A stretch of DNA of 33,319 nucleotides from the NCBI RefSeq assembly GCF_003703395.1, contig NZ_RDQN01000015.1, forward strand, positions 1-33,319, read 5' to 3'. Every line of letters begins with the position of its first letter. Positions within the stretch are counted from its first letter, which is position 1. Below are positions 24,204 through 33,190 of this stretch, in pieces. The notes under the pieces are model-generated. The model had not been told where the DNA came from and did not search any database. It saw nothing but the letters and a program-made list of their open reading frames with translations. The translations under genes and the position numbers were made by a program. The DNA is from Pseudoxanthomonas spadix. Lineage in GTDB: Bacteria > Pseudomonadota > Gammaproteobacteria > Xanthomonadales > Xanthomonadaceae.

Positions 24204-27200
24204 TCAGCGCGGTTCGCGCAGGTAGCGGGCGATCGGCGCGCCGCGGCCGGGCAGGACGCTGGGGGCCAGTTCGCCGGCGACATCGACGAAGCCGCGCATG
24301 ATCGCGATCTCGCGCGGGCTGCGGTTGAGCGCGTCGCGCAGGTCCGGGTCGGCGCCGGCGCGCAGCAGCCGCTGGACCACCCGCAGCAGGCCGTGCAGCG
24401 CAGCCAGGTGCAGTGGGCCGAAGCCGCGCGGATCGCGCGCATCCAGGGCGATGTCTTCGTCCAGCAGGCGGTCCAGGCCGGCCAGGATCACCTCCTCGTC
24501 GCAGCGCGTGCCCGGCTCGGCGCGCGCGCCCAGCAACAGCAGCAGCGGGGTGACCGTGCCGGGCATGGCGGCGTCGGGCTCGGCCCCGGCCAGCAGCAAG
24601 GTGTCCAGCAGCGCCAACAGGCGCGCGCGGTCGCCGGCGATGAAGCCGAACAGCCCGGCGCAGTGCAGCGCCGTCAGGCCCTGGGCATCGACCGCATGCA
24701 CGTTGGCCCCGGCGCTGAGCAGGCGCGCGACGATGTCCGGCAGGCCCAGCGCGGCGCCGAGCATCAGCACGCTGACCTGGCCGGGCAGGCGGTATTCGAT
24801 GTCGGCGCCAGCCTGCAGCAGGGCGTTGACGATGGCGCTCTGGCGCATGCTCACCGCCGCCGACAGCGGCGTGGCCCCGGTGCGCGCGGCGCACTGCGGA
24901 TCGGCGCCGCGCGCCAGCAGCAGGTCGACCACCGCCAGGTGGCCGCCACCGGCCGCGCGCAGCAGCGCGCTGCAGCCCTGGGGGTCGAGCGAATCGACCG
25001 CGAACCCCAGTTCCAGCAGGCGGCGCACGGCATCGACGTCGCCGGCGATCGCCGCCAGCGGCAGGTCGCCGGCGCGCAGCGGCCGCTGCGGCAGGGCCCA
25101 GCCGCGCCAGTCCAGCCAGTCGGCCAGATCGCGGCGGCCGCTGGACAGGGCCACCCCGAGCGGGGTCTGGCCATCGGCAGCACGGGCATCGGGCGATGCG
25201 CCGCCGGCGATCAGGCGCCGCACCATCGGTAGGTTGCCCAGCGCGGTGGCCAGGTGCAGGGCGGACATGCCGCGCGCGTCGCGGGCCTCGCGGTCCACGC
25301 CCAGCGCCAGCAGCGCCTCGACCAGCGCGCTCCAGTCCAGGCGCACGGCCAGCGAGAGTGGCCGGTCGCCAGCGGCCGTGGCGGCGAAGGGATCGGCGCC
25401 GCGCGCCAGCAGTTCCAGGGCCAGCGCCTGGGCGGCGCGATCGGCGCGCGCCTGGGCCTGGACGCAGGCGGCCAGGAAACGGGCCAGGCCAGCGCCGCCA
25501 GCCGGGGCCAGGCCGGCATCGAGCAGCACCCGCGTGGCCGGCAGTGCCGACGGGCCGCGCGCCAGGCTGGCCAGCAGCGGCACGTCGCCGTGCACATCAC
25601 GGACTTCGCCCAGTGCGTCGTGGCGCAGCAGCCAGGCCAGCGCGCGCGGCGCGGTGGACAGGGCCGGGGCATGCAGGAGGCTGCCCAGCTCGGCCGGCGA
25701 ACACAGCCGCGCCAGGTCGGCCAGGCCCTGGTCCTGGCCGCGCCCGAGCGCCTCGCGCAGCAGCCCCAGCGGGGCCTGGTCCGGCGGTGGCTGCTGGCTG
25801 TCCAGGCTGGAGGCCGCACTGGGCAGCAGGTAGCCCGGATCCAGCAGCGAGACCAGTGCCCAACGCCCGGCGGCGGCGGCGAGCTCGACCGCGCGCCGGC
25901 CATCGGCGCCGGGCTGGTCCGGGTCCAGGCCCAGTTCGAGCAGGCGCTTGACCAGGGGCAGGCAGACCTGTTCGCCACTGCAAGCCAGCAGGATCGCGTT
26001 GCGGCCTTGTGCATCGCGCGCGTGCAGGTCGGCGCCAGCCGCGGCCAGCACCTCCACCGCAGCGACATTGCCGCTGCGGACCACATCCAGCCATGGCGTG
26101 ATGCCGGCCTGGTCGCGGGCCTCGACCGGGGCACCGGCGCCCAGCAGCGCAGCCAGGATCTCGGCATGGCCGGCGCGCGCGGCTTCGTGCAGGGCGCTGC
26201 GGCCGTGTGCGCCGCGGGTGTCGATCCTGGCCTTGTGCCTGAGCAGCAGCTGCACCCCCGCGGCATCGTCCTCCTCGGTGCCGGCCGCGGCCAGCAGCAC
26301 CGGCTGGGCGCCGGCCGGCTCGGCCTTGGCGCCGCGCTCCAGCAGGAACCTGGCCAGGCGCCAGTTGCCGGCCATGCAGGCGATGCCCAGCGGGGTGAGG
26401 CCCTCGGCGTTGCGGGCATCCAGGTCGGCCGCCGCATCGCGCAGCAGCGCGGCCACGCCGGGATCGGAACTGCGCGCGGCGTGGTGCAAGGGGGTATTGC
26501 CGTCGTGGTCGGCCTGGCGCGGATCGGCGCCGTTGGTCAGCAGCGTGGTGACCGCATCGGGGCGGCCGTGCCAGCTGTCGCGGGTGGCGGCCAGCAGTGG
26601 CGTCATGCCGGCGTGGGCCTGGTTGAGGTCGATCCCCTTGGCGATCAGCAGACGCAGCAGGCGCAGGTCGGGCAGCACCGCGGCCAGCACCGCCAGGCTG
26701 CGCTGGTCACGGGCCCCGGCCGGCGGCAGCGCACGCGGATTGGCGCCGGCTCCGATCAACTCCAGGGCGCGTTCGACCCGGCCGCTGCGGGCCGCCTCGT
26801 ACAGGGCCGGGTCCTGCGCCGGCCCGGCAGCCGGCGTGGCGCGCAGGGGTTCGGGTGTCGGGGCAGGGACCGGTGCGGGCGCGGGCGTCGGCGCGACCTT
26901 CGGCGCGCTCGGCCGCGCGGGCATTTCCAGCACTGGCAGGCCACCGGCACGCGGGGTCCGCTGCAGGCCCCAGTGCAGCAGCGGCAGCGCGAGCACATAG
27001 CCGAGGGTCGCCGCGCCGCGCAGGGTGTCGGGCCACAGCGCCGGCCAGGCCAGGCTCAGGCCCAAGCCAATCACCACCGCCACCACCGCGGCCACGGCCA
27101 AACCGTGCCAGTCGCCGGGATCGCGCCCGGCCATCGCCCGCCACTGCTGGGCCAGGCCGCCGCCTTCGGCTTCCACCCGCTGCCACAACGGCCAGGTCCG

Positions 27201-27548
27201 CCACAGCCCGATCAGGCAGGTGCCGGCCGCCGCGCTCAGGCCCAGCGCCGCGCCCAGGCTGCCGCTGGCGCGCACGGCCTGCAACGGCCAGGCCAGCAGC
27301 GCGGCGACCACCACAAAGCCCAGCGCCCACACCGCCAGCAGTGCGGCCAGGTCACGCCTGAAAAAATCCCGCCGCGCCGGCGCGCGCGTGCGCGCCTGCC
27401 AGGACACCGCCAGCGCCAGCGCCGGCTGGGCCAGCACGGCGCCGGCCGCTGCGACCCCGCCGCCGAACCAGGTCAGCGCCGCCAGCGCCAGGCCCACCCC
27501 CAACGCGCCCCATGCCGCAGGCACCGGCCGACGCGCGTGCTCAGGCAT
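24204..27548 (-). CDS. Giant membrane-anchored ankyrin-repeat protein
   Basis: A 1114-residue protein. Residues about 12-195 contain five to six hydrophobic segments (about 12-30, 32-50, 66-88, 95-115, 148-172, 178-195), so the N-terminus is a membrane domain. A Pro/Ala linker follows (about 211-240). From about 246 to the end there are some 18-20 ankyrin repeats with the usual pattern (for example DGNTPLHHAAR, RGMSALHLATALGN, RGFGPLHLAALHGLL, then LLxxGADP). A less regular stretch around 590-700 separates two blocks. Ankyrin arrays bind proteins; partner and side of the membrane are unknown. Its ATG overlaps the ycgL stop codon by eight bases, and csaA follows. Confidence 0.88.
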   Translation of the reverse strand: MPEHARRPVPAAWGALGVGLALAALTWFGGGVAAAGAVLAQPALALAVSWQARTRAPARRDFFRRDLAALLAVWALGFVVVAALLAWPLQAVRASGSLGAALGLSAAAGTCLIGLWRTWPLWQRVEAEGGGLAQQWRAMAGRDPGDWHGLAVAAVVAVVIGLGLSLAWPALWPDTLRGAATLGYVLALPLLHWGLQRTPRAGGLPVLEMPARPSAPKVAPTPAPAPVPAPTPEPLRATPAAGPAQDPALYEAARSGRVERALELIGAGANPRALPPAGARDQRSLAVLAAVLPDLRLLRLLIAKGIDLNQAHAGMTPLLAATRDSWHGRPDAVTTLLTNGADPRQADHDGNTPLHHAARSSDPGVAALLRDAAADLDARNAEGLTPLGIACMAGNWRLARFLLERGAKAEPAGAQPVLLAAAGTEEDDAAGVQLLLRHKARIDTRGAHGRSALHEAARAGHAEILAALLGAGAPVEARDQAGITPWLDVVRSGNVAAVEVLAAAGADLHARDAQGRNAILLACSGEQVCLPLVKRLLELGLDPDQPGADGRRAVELAAAAGRWALVSLLDPGYLLPSAASSLDSQQPPPDQAPLGLLREALGRGQDQGLADLARLCSPAELGSLLHAPALSTAPRALAWLLRHDALGEVRDVHGDVPLLASLARGPSALPATRVLLDAGLAPAGGAGLARFLAACVQAQARADRAAQALALELLARGADPFAATAAGDRPLSLAVRLDWSALVEALLALGVDREARDARGMSALHLATALGNLPMVRRLIAGGASPDARAADGQTPLGVALSSGRRDLADWLDWRGWALPQRPLRAGDLPLAAIAGDVDAVRRLLELGFAVDSLDPQGCSALLRAAGGGHLAVVDLLLARGADPQCAARTGATPLSAAVSMRQSAIVNALLQAGADIEYRLPGQVSVLMLGAALGLPDIVARLLSAGANVHAVDAQGLTALHCAGLFGFIAGDRARLLALLDTLLLAGAEPDAAMPGTVTPLLLLLGARAEPGTRCDEEVILAGLDRLLDEDIALDARDPRGFGPLHLAALHGLLRVVQRLLRAGADPDLRDALNRSPREIAIMRGFVDVAGELAPSVLPGRGAPIARYLREPR

Positions 27549-27795
27549 CGGGCAAGGGATCCAGCTGGGTGGGCGGAAACTGGAGATGGAACCCCTGGGT
27601 GGCCAGGTTGCGCCGCACCACCGCCACGTCCTCGCGCGCCAGCTTGCGCTCGGGGGTGAGGGTCACTTCCAGCACGAATACCAGCGTCCCCAGCTGCGCG
27701 CGCAACGGCGGCGGCAGCCGCGCAAAATCATCGCGGGCCACCAGGTACACGTAAGTCTCTGCCTTGCGCAGGCTCTTGTAGATGAACGCATGCAT
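27541..27795 (-). CDS. YcgL domain protein
   Basis: A small 84-residue protein beginning MHAFIYKSLRKAETYVYLVARDDFARLP (shown: MHAFIYKSLRKAETYVYL). This is the typical YcgL start (C-x-V/IYKSxKKxxTYLYV), and FHLQFPP near the end is the second family motif. E. coli YcgL has 108 residues, so this form is short at the C-terminus. The function of YcgL is not established. The frame extends upstream, but the homology begins at this ATG. It overlaps the ankyrin gene by eight bases and heads a three-gene minus-strand unit with the ankyrin protein and csaA. Confidence 0.85.
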   Translation of the reverse strand: MHAFIYKSLRKAETYVYLVARDDFARLPPPLRAQLGTLVFVLEVTLTPERKLAREDVAVVRRNLATQGFHLQFPPTQLDPLPDA

Positions 27796-27935
27796 CAGCT
27801 GCGTGCGGAAGGGTTCTGAAGGAAGTTTGGCGATTGTGCGGGAAATGCCGCAGGGGGGGAACCGACGCACGCGCGGAAGACCGCCTGGCACCTGTCACGT
27901 TCAGCGGCGGACCCAGCGCGCGCTCACGGGCACTG

Positions 27936-27941
27936 GCTATA
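27936..27941 (+). promoter_or_regulatory. Candidate -10 box for the polyene ketosynthase operon
   Basis: TATACT matches five of six -10 consensus bases and sits about 50 bases before the ketosynthase start, in a 196-base divergent spacer from ycgL. An upstream TGG gives a near extended -10 context. No convincing -35 box is present, so an activator may be involved. Confidence 0.35.
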
Positions 27942-27991
27942 CTCGCCCGCCATCTGCTGATACATCGGTTCTGATGCCGTCACCGCCTCGC

Positions 27992-29182
27992 ATGACGCCG
28001 CTGGCGATCACCGCCTACACCGCCACCACCGCATTGGGCGCCGGCCGCCTGGCCCAGGCCGAGGCGCTGGACCAGCGCCGCAGCGGACTGCGTCCCAATG
28101 ACTTTGGACCGGCCCCGCGCCTGGACTGCTGGATCGGCCGGGTCGAGGGCGTGGAAGAGGTGCAGCTGCCGCCGCAACTGGCCCGGTGGGACTGCCGCAA
28201 CAACCGCCTGGCCTGGCTGGCGCTGCAGCAGGACGGTCTGCTGGATGCGGTTGGTGCCGCGGCTGCGCGTTACGGCGCGGCGCGCGTGGCGGTGGTGATG
28301 GGCACCTCGACCTCCAGCATCGGCGCCAGCGAGGAAGCCTACACGCGCCTGGACCGCGATGCCGGCGGCGAGCGCTTCCCCGACGACCTGCAGCGCCCGA
28401 TCGTGCACACCCCCCACTCGATCGGCGATTTCGTCCAGCACGCCACCGGCCTGGCCGGGCCGTGCGTGACCGTGGCCACGGCCTGTTCGTCCAGCGCCAA
28501 GGTGTTCGCCCAGGCCGCGCGCCTGATCCAGGCCGGCGTGGTCGATGCGGCGCTGGTGGGCGGCGTGGATACCTTGTGCGGCAGCGTGCTGTACGGCTTC
28601 AACGCGCTGCAGCTGGTGTCCAGGGACAAGTGCAAGCCGTTCGATGCCAGCCGCGATGGGCTCTCGCTGGGTGAAGCCGGCGGCTTTGCCCTGCTCGAAC
28701 GGGCCACCGGGACCGACCCCCTGCAGCTGCGCGGCTATGGCGAATCCAGCGACGCCCACCACATGTCCGCCCCGCATCCGCAAGGCCTGGGCGCGCAGCT
28801 GGCCATGCGCGATGCGCTGGCCCGCGCCGGGATCGAGGCGGCGCAGCTGGATTATCTGAACCTGCACGGCACCTCGACCCCGGCCAACGACGCGGTCGAG
28901 GCGATCGCCGTGGCGGCGCTGTTTCCCGAGGCGCTGCATGCGGCCTCGACCAAGGCCTGGACCGGACACACGCTGGGCGCGGCCGGGATCGTCGAATCGG
29001 TGTTCGCCCTGATTGCACTGGACACCGGGCATCTGCCAGGCACACTCAATGCCACCATTCCCGACCCGGTCTGCGGTCCGCAGATCCGCCTGGCGCCCGA
29101 GCGGCGCGCGCTGCACTACGCGATGAACAATTCCTTCGGCTTCGGCGGCAACAACTGCGCGCTGGTGTTTGCCCGCCCATGA
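27992..29182 (+). CDS. Beta-ketoacyl-ACP synthase of aryl-polyene (xanthomonadin-type) pathway
   Basis: A 396-residue FabB/F-like ketosynthase. The catalytic triad is complete: C165 in VATACSSSAK, H292 in LNLHGTSTPANDAVE and H326 in AWTGHTLGAAG, with the structural lysine K321. The start MTPLAITAYTATTALG is chosen as the family N-terminus; an ATG at 27974 would add six residues. It overlaps the next ketosynthase-like gene by four bases (ATGA), so the two are translated together and may form a heterodimer. The order ketosynthase, cysteine-less ketosynthase, glycosyltransferase, halogenase-like enzyme matches the pigment clusters of Xanthomonadaceae. It would elongate the polyene chain attached to an ACP encoded elsewhere. 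Confidence 0.9.
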   Translation: MTPLAITAYTATTALGAGRLAQAEALDQRRSGLRPNDFGPAPRLDCWIGRVEGVEEVQLPPQLARWDCRNNRLAWLALQQDGLLDAVGAAAARYGAARVAVVMGTSTSSIGASEEAYTRLDRDAGGERFPDDLQRPIVHTPHSIGDFVQHATGLAGPCVTVATACSSSAKVFAQAARLIQAGVVDAALVGGVDTLCGSVLYGFNALQLVSRDKCKPFDASRDGLSLGEAGGFALLERATGTDPLQLRGYGESSDAHHMSAPHPQGLGAQLAMRDALARAGIEAAQLDYLNLHGTSTPANDAVEAIAVAALFPEALHAASTKAWTGHTLGAAGIVESVFALIALDTGHLPGTLNATIPDPVCGPQIRLAPERRALHYAMNNSFGFGGNNCALVFARP

Positions 29183-29964
29183 GCTCACCCACCCTGACCG
29201 CGCGCATCGCGGGGATCGGATTCTGGTGCCGCGGTTTGCCTAGCTGGAGCGCTGCACAGGCCTACGCGCAAGGCGGCGCGCTGCCGGCCGATGCCCCCGG
29301 CAGGCCTTCGCCACAGCTGCTGGCGCCCAACGAGCGCCGCCGCGCGCCGGAGACGGTGGCCGTCGCGCTGGAAGTGGCGCTGGCCGCGTGCGCCGACGCC
29401 CAGCGCGATCCGGGCACGCTGCCGTCGGTGTTCACCTCCACCCATGGCGACCTGGCCATCACCGACTACATGTGCCGGCAGCTGGCCGAGGATCCGGCCG
29501 GGCTCTCGCCGATCCGCTTCCACAACTCGGTGCACAACGCGGCGGCCGGCTACTGGACCATCGGCGCCCAGACCCACGCGCCGGCCACCGCGCTGAGCGC
29601 CTTCCACGGCAGCTTTGCGCAAGGGTTGCTGGAAGCCCTGACCCAGCTGGCCACCGGCACCGAGGCGCTGCTGCTGGTCGGCTACGACAGCCAGTCGAGC
29701 GGGCCGCTGGGGCGGGTGTCGCACAGCCAGGGCCTGCTCGGCGGCGCGCTGGTACTGACCCACCAAGGCGATGGCCCGCTGCTGCGGGCCACCCTGGGCA
29801 CCGACGGCCATGCCCGCGCCCCGGCCGGCCGGCTGGAACACCACGCCGCCGGCAACGCGATGGCGCCGATGCTGCCGCTGTTCGACGCGCTGGCCAACGG
29901 CGCGACGCACTGCCATCTCGATGCCGGCAACGGCGCGCAGCTGCAGGTGGAGATCGGGCGTTGA
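29179..29964 (+). CDS. Ketosynthase-like N-terminal domain protein lacking the active-site Cys
   Basis: A 261-residue protein resembling only the N-terminal half of a ketosynthase (ketoacyl-synt_2 type, PF13723), about two thirds the length of its neighbour. VFTSTHGDLAITDYM and FHNSVHNAAAGYWTIG are family segments. At the site where a ketosynthase has the nucleophile (TACSS) it reads TALSAFHGS (about 137-145), so no cysteine is present. This fits a chain-length-factor-like or scaffold role beside the active ketosynthase, as proposed for aryl-polyene systems. It overlaps the previous gene by four bases, and the glycosyltransferase begins within 12 bases of its stop. Confidence 0.85.
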   Translation: MSSPTLTARIAGIGFWCRGLPSWSAAQAYAQGGALPADAPGRPSPQLLAPNERRRAPETVAVALEVALAACADAQRDPGTLPSVFTSTHGDLAITDYMCRQLAEDPAGLSPIRFHNSVHNAAAGYWTIGAQTHAPATALSAFHGSFAQGLLEALTQLATGTEALLLVGYDSQSSGPLGRVSHSQGLLGGALVLTHQGDGPLLRATLGTDGHARAPAGRLEHHAAGNAMAPMLPLFDALANGATHCHLDAGNGAQLQVEIGR

Positions 29965-29975
29965 CCGCGCTGACC

Positions 29976-30758
29976 ATGCAGGACGTGGCGGTGCTGATCC
30001 CGGCGCTGAATGAAAGGCTGCGCATCCGCGAAGTGGTCACCGACGCGCTGGCAGTGTGTCCGCACGTGATCGTGGTCGATGACGGCTCCGACGATGGCAC
30101 CAGCGCGTGCATCGCCGACCTGCCGATCACGCTGATCCGCCATCGGCAGCGCAGGGGCAAGGGCGCCGCCCTGCGCAGCGGGTTTGCCCAGGCCGCGCGC
30201 ATGGGCGTCCAGGGCGTGCTGACCATGGATGGCGACGGCCAGCACAAGGCCGGCGACCTGCCGCGCCTGCTGCAGGCGGCCAATGCCTATCCGGGCTGGG
30301 TGGTCAACGGCGCACGCCTGCGCAAGCGCGCCAGCCAGCCGACCATCCGCCGGATCGGCAACGATTTTGGCGACTGGGGCATCGCCTGGGCCTGCGGCTT
30401 CCGCATGGTCGATACCCAAAGCGGCCAGCGCTTCTATCCGCGCAGCGTGTTCACCCTGCCCGATGTGGCCGGCGAAGGCTTCGTGTTCGAGGCGCAGATC
30501 CTGATCAGCGCCGCGCGTCGGGCCAACGCGCGCCTGGTGTCGGTGCCGGTGGAAACACGCTACCTGCATCTTGAAGGCGGCCAGTTCCGCAAGAGCCATT
30601 TCCGCCTGGTCCGAGACCTGGCCAGCATCACCGTGCATGTGGCCGCCCAGATCCTGTCCTACGGCCACGTGCTGGGCCAGTACAGGAGCACCCGCCGGCA
30701 TCGGCCGGTGATCTACGACCCGGACGGCGAATTTGCTACCGTGCCGGCCACCTCTTGA
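29976..30758 (+). CDS. Family 2 glycosyltransferase of the polyene cluster
   Basis: A 260-residue GT-A fold enzyme. VAVLIPALNERLRIREVV is the N-terminal nucleotide-binding strand, VVDDGSDDGT (D35/D36) contacts the sugar nucleotide, and the metal-binding DGD is at 85-87 (TMDGDGQHKAGD). No C-terminal membrane pair is obvious. The ATG at 29976 gives this length; a TTG at 29961, overlapping the previous stop codon, would add five residues and is a possible coupled start. In aryl-polyene clusters such genes are thought to decorate or anchor the pigment in the outer membrane; the exact acceptor is unknown. Confidence 0.85.
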   Translation: MQDVAVLIPALNERLRIREVVTDALAVCPHVIVVDDGSDDGTSACIADLPITLIRHRQRRGKGAALRSGFAQAARMGVQGVLTMDGDGQHKAGDLPRLLQAANAYPGWVVNGARLRKRASQPTIRRIGNDFGDWGIAWACGFRMVDTQSGQRFYPRSVFTLPDVAGEGFVFEAQILISAARRANARLVSVPVETRYLHLEGGQFRKSHFRLVRDLASITVHVAAQILSYGHVLGQYRSTRRHRPVIYDPDGEFATVPATS

Positions 30759-30774
30759 CCGCAATGGATGCTCG

Positions 30775-32397
30775 ATGAGCGCTCGTACCGATGTGGCGAT
30801 CCTGGGCGGTGGCCTGGCCGGTCTGACCCTGGCCCTGCAGCTCAAGCGCCAGGACCGGCAGCTCGCGGTGAGCGTGATCGAGCGCCGCGCCCATCCGGTG
30901 CGCGAGGCCGCCTTCAAGGTCGGCGAATCGACCGTGGAGATCGGCGCGCACTACTTCGCCGAGGTGCTGGGCCTGCGCGGCCATCTGGAGCGCGAACAGA
31001 TCCGCAAGTTCGGCTTCCGCTTCTTCTTCTCCGAGGGCCAGCAGCACATCGACCAGTGCACCGAGCTGGGCGTGAGCCAGCTGCTGCCGACGCCGTCATG
31101 GCAGATCGATCGCGGCCGCTTCGAGAATTTCCTGGGCCAACAGGCGCGTGCGCTGGGCGTGGATTTCATCGATGGCGCCAGTGTGCGGGGCGTGGACCTG
31201 GCCGGCGGCCAGGACGACCACGCGGTGCGTTACCAGCGCAGCGGTGAGGCCGCGCAGCTGAGTGCGCGCTGGGTGGTCGATGCCAGCGGCCGCGCCGGCC
31301 TGCTCAAGCGCAAGCTCGGCCTGGCCCAGGCCAACGACCACAACGCCAATGCGGTGTGGTGGCGGGTGGACGGCCTGGTCGATCCCAACGACTGGTCCGA
31401 TGATCCGGCCTGGCTGGCGCGCTGCACGCCACCGGAGCGCTGGCGTTCGACCAACCACATGTGCGGGCCGGGCTACTGGTTCTGGCTGATCCCGCTGTCC
31501 TCCGGCGCGCACTCGCTGGGCATCGTCTGCGATGCGGACATCCATCCGCTGGACACCATGAACACCCACGACAAGGCCATGGCCTGGCTGCGCGAACACC
31601 AGCCGCGGGTGGCCACCGCGCTGGAAAGGCGCGAGCACACCCTGCGCGACTTCCTGTTCCTCAAGCACTTCTCCTATGGCTGCAAGCAGGTGTTTTCCGG
31701 CGACCGCTGGGCGCTGACCGGCGAGGCCGGGGTGTTCCTGGATCCGTTCTACTCGCCGGGCAGCGATTTCATCGCCATTTCCAACACCTACGTGGCCGAG
31801 CTGATCGCGCGCGACCGCGCCGGCGGCAACTTCGCCCCCTACGCCAGCATCTTCGACCAGCTGTACCAGAGCTTCTACGAGAACACCCTGACCCTCTACC
31901 AGGGCCAGTACCCGCTGTTCGGCGATGCCCAGGTGATGCCGGTCAAGGTGATCTGGGACTACACCTACTACTGGGCGTTGCTGGCGCCGCTGTTCTTCGC
32001 CGGGCGCCTGACCGATATCCCGCTGCTGGGCCGGCTGCGTCCGCTGCTGCTGCGCGGACGCGCGCTCAACCTGGGCCTGCAGGCGCTGCTGGCCGACTGG
32101 GGCCGGCGCAACCGTGCCGCACCGCCGGGATTAACCGATGGCCGGATGCTCGACCAGCGCGTGATCGGCTGGTTCCATGAAATGAATCGCGCGCTCAACG
32201 ACCCCCTGGACACCGACGCGCTCAACGCCCGCCTGCAGGCCAACGTGGCGCGCATGGAATGGCTGGCCGGGGAGATCCTCACCCGTGCCCGGCTGCGTCA
32301 CCCCGACATCGACGACCATGGCCTGCAGCCATTGCTGGCCGGCCTGGCAGCAGGCGAGGAATCGCTGGATCCGGCGTGGTACGCCGACGCGGCATAG
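30775..32397 (+). CDS. FAD-dependent, tryptophan-halogenase-like oxidoreductase
   Basis: A 540-residue flavoprotein. The FAD-binding start is DVAILGGGLAGLTLALQL (GxGxxG), then GESTVEIG. The flavin-halogenase motif W-x-W-x-I-P is present as YWFWLIP. A lysine at 78 (IRKFGFRFF) falls where halogenases have the catalytic Lys79 that binds hypohalous acid. DPFYSPGSDF is another family segment (flavin contact). Xanthomonadins are brominated aryl polyenes, so halogenation of the polyene head group is a plausible role. Many homologues are, however, annotated only as FAD-dependent oxidoreductases, and halogenation must be proved. The gene lies 16 bases after the glycosyltransferase and ends facing fabG. 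Confidence 0.82.
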   Translation: MSARTDVAILGGGLAGLTLALQLKRQDRQLAVSVIERRAHPVREAAFKVGESTVEIGAHYFAEVLGLRGHLEREQIRKFGFRFFFSEGQQHIDQCTELGVSQLLPTPSWQIDRGRFENFLGQQARALGVDFIDGASVRGVDLAGGQDDHAVRYQRSGEAAQLSARWVVDASGRAGLLKRKLGLAQANDHNANAVWWRVDGLVDPNDWSDDPAWLARCTPPERWRSTNHMCGPGYWFWLIPLSSGAHSLGIVCDADIHPLDTMNTHDKAMAWLREHQPRVATALERREHTLRDFLFLKHFSYGCKQVFSGDRWALTGEAGVFLDPFYSPGSDFIAISNTYVAELIARDRAGGNFAPYASIFDQLYQSFYENTLTLYQGQYPLFGDAQVMPVKVIWDYTYYWALLAPLFFAGRLTDIPLLGRLRPLLLRGRALNLGLQALLADWGRRNRAAPPGLTDGRMLDQRVIGWFHEMNRALNDPLDTDALNARLQANVARMEWLAGEILTRARLRHPDIDDHGLQPLLAGLAAGEESLDPAWYADAA

Positions 32398-32433
32398 CGG
32401 ACGCCCGTTGCCGTATGGGCGACGCCCAGGCGT

Positions 32434-33180
32434 TCAGCCCATCCCCCCGTTGACCCCGATCACCTGGCCATTGATGTAGCCGGCCGCATCGCTGCACAGG
32501 AACGCCACCAGCGCGGCGACTTCCTCCGGCTTGCCGGCGCGGGCGGCGGGCACCAGTTGCTTGAGCACCTCCGGCGGGAATTGCGCGCCGATCATCGCCC
32601 CTTCGATCACGCCCGGCGCCACGACATTTGCGGTGATGCCGCGGCTGGCCATCTCGCGCGCCAGCGACCTGGTTGCCCCGTGCAGGGCCGACTTGGCCGC
32701 CGCGTAGTTGGTCTGCCCGCGATTGCCGGTGACCGCCGCCACCGAGGACACGCACACCACCCGGCCCCAGCGCGTGCGCGCCATCGGCAGCAACAGCGGC
32801 TGGGTGACGTTGAAAAAACCATGCAGCGACACGTCGATCACCCGATGCCATTGCCGGGCGGTCATGCCCGCCATCGGCGCATCGTCGTGGATGCCGGCGT
32901 TGTTGACCACCACCTGCACCGGGCCGCCTTCCAGCAGCGCGGCGATGCCTGCGGCGCTGGCGGCCTGGTCAACCACGTCGAAGGCGATGGCCTGCGCGCT
33001 GCCGCCGGCCTGGATGATCTGCTGCACCACCCGTTCGGCACGGTCGATGCCGCGGTTGGCGTGGACGATCACCTGGAAACCGCCTGCCGCCAGCGCGGTG
33101 CAGATCGCCCCGCCCAGGTCGCCGCTGCCGCCAGTCACCAGCGCGCGGCGTTGGGGTTTGGGAGTTGTTTCTGAAGTCAT
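32434..33180 (-). CDS. fabG: 3-oxoacyl-ACP reductase (FabG-type) of the polyene cluster
   Basis: A 248-residue SDR. TGGSGDLGG is the NADPH-binding loop (16-24), NNAG is at 93-96, and the catalytic triad is S146, Y159 and K163 (VSSVAAV, YAAAK). The C-terminal INGQVIGVNGGMG is typical. The start is taken as MTSETTPKP at 33180; an ATG at 33189 (adding MPR) is also possible. The end of the IS630 element lies only about ten bases upstream, and no ribosome-binding site is visible between them, so the native expression signals have probably been replaced. It would carry out the keto reduction of each polyene elongation cycle, unless another copy does so. Confidence 0.88.
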   Translation of the reverse strand: MTSETTPKPQRRALVTGGSGDLGGAICTALAAGGFQVIVHANRGIDRAERVVQQIIQAGGSAQAIAFDVVDQAASAAGIAALLEGGPVQVVVNNAGIHDDAPMAGMTARQWHRVIDVSLHGFFNVTQPLLLPMARTRWGRVVCVSSVAAVTGNRGQTNYAAAKSALHGATRSLAREMASRGITANVVAPGVIEGAMIGAQFPPEVLKQLVPAARAGKPEEVAALVAFLCSDAAGYINGQVIGVNGGMG

Positions 33181-33190
33181 GCGCGGCATG

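Noticed and set aside
24204..27548. Ankyrin protein as a possible secreted effector acquired by transfer
   Set aside because: It has an N-terminal multi-helix membrane domain, base composition like its neighbours, and tight coupling to ycgL, which points to a resident chromosomal gene.
25254..27659. 801-codon plus-strand frame opposite the ankyrin gene
   Set aside because: Its repeat-like, Gln/Arg/Gly-rich translation mirrors the ankyrin repeats on the other strand. The ankyrin frame has consistent repeats and overlapping neighbours.
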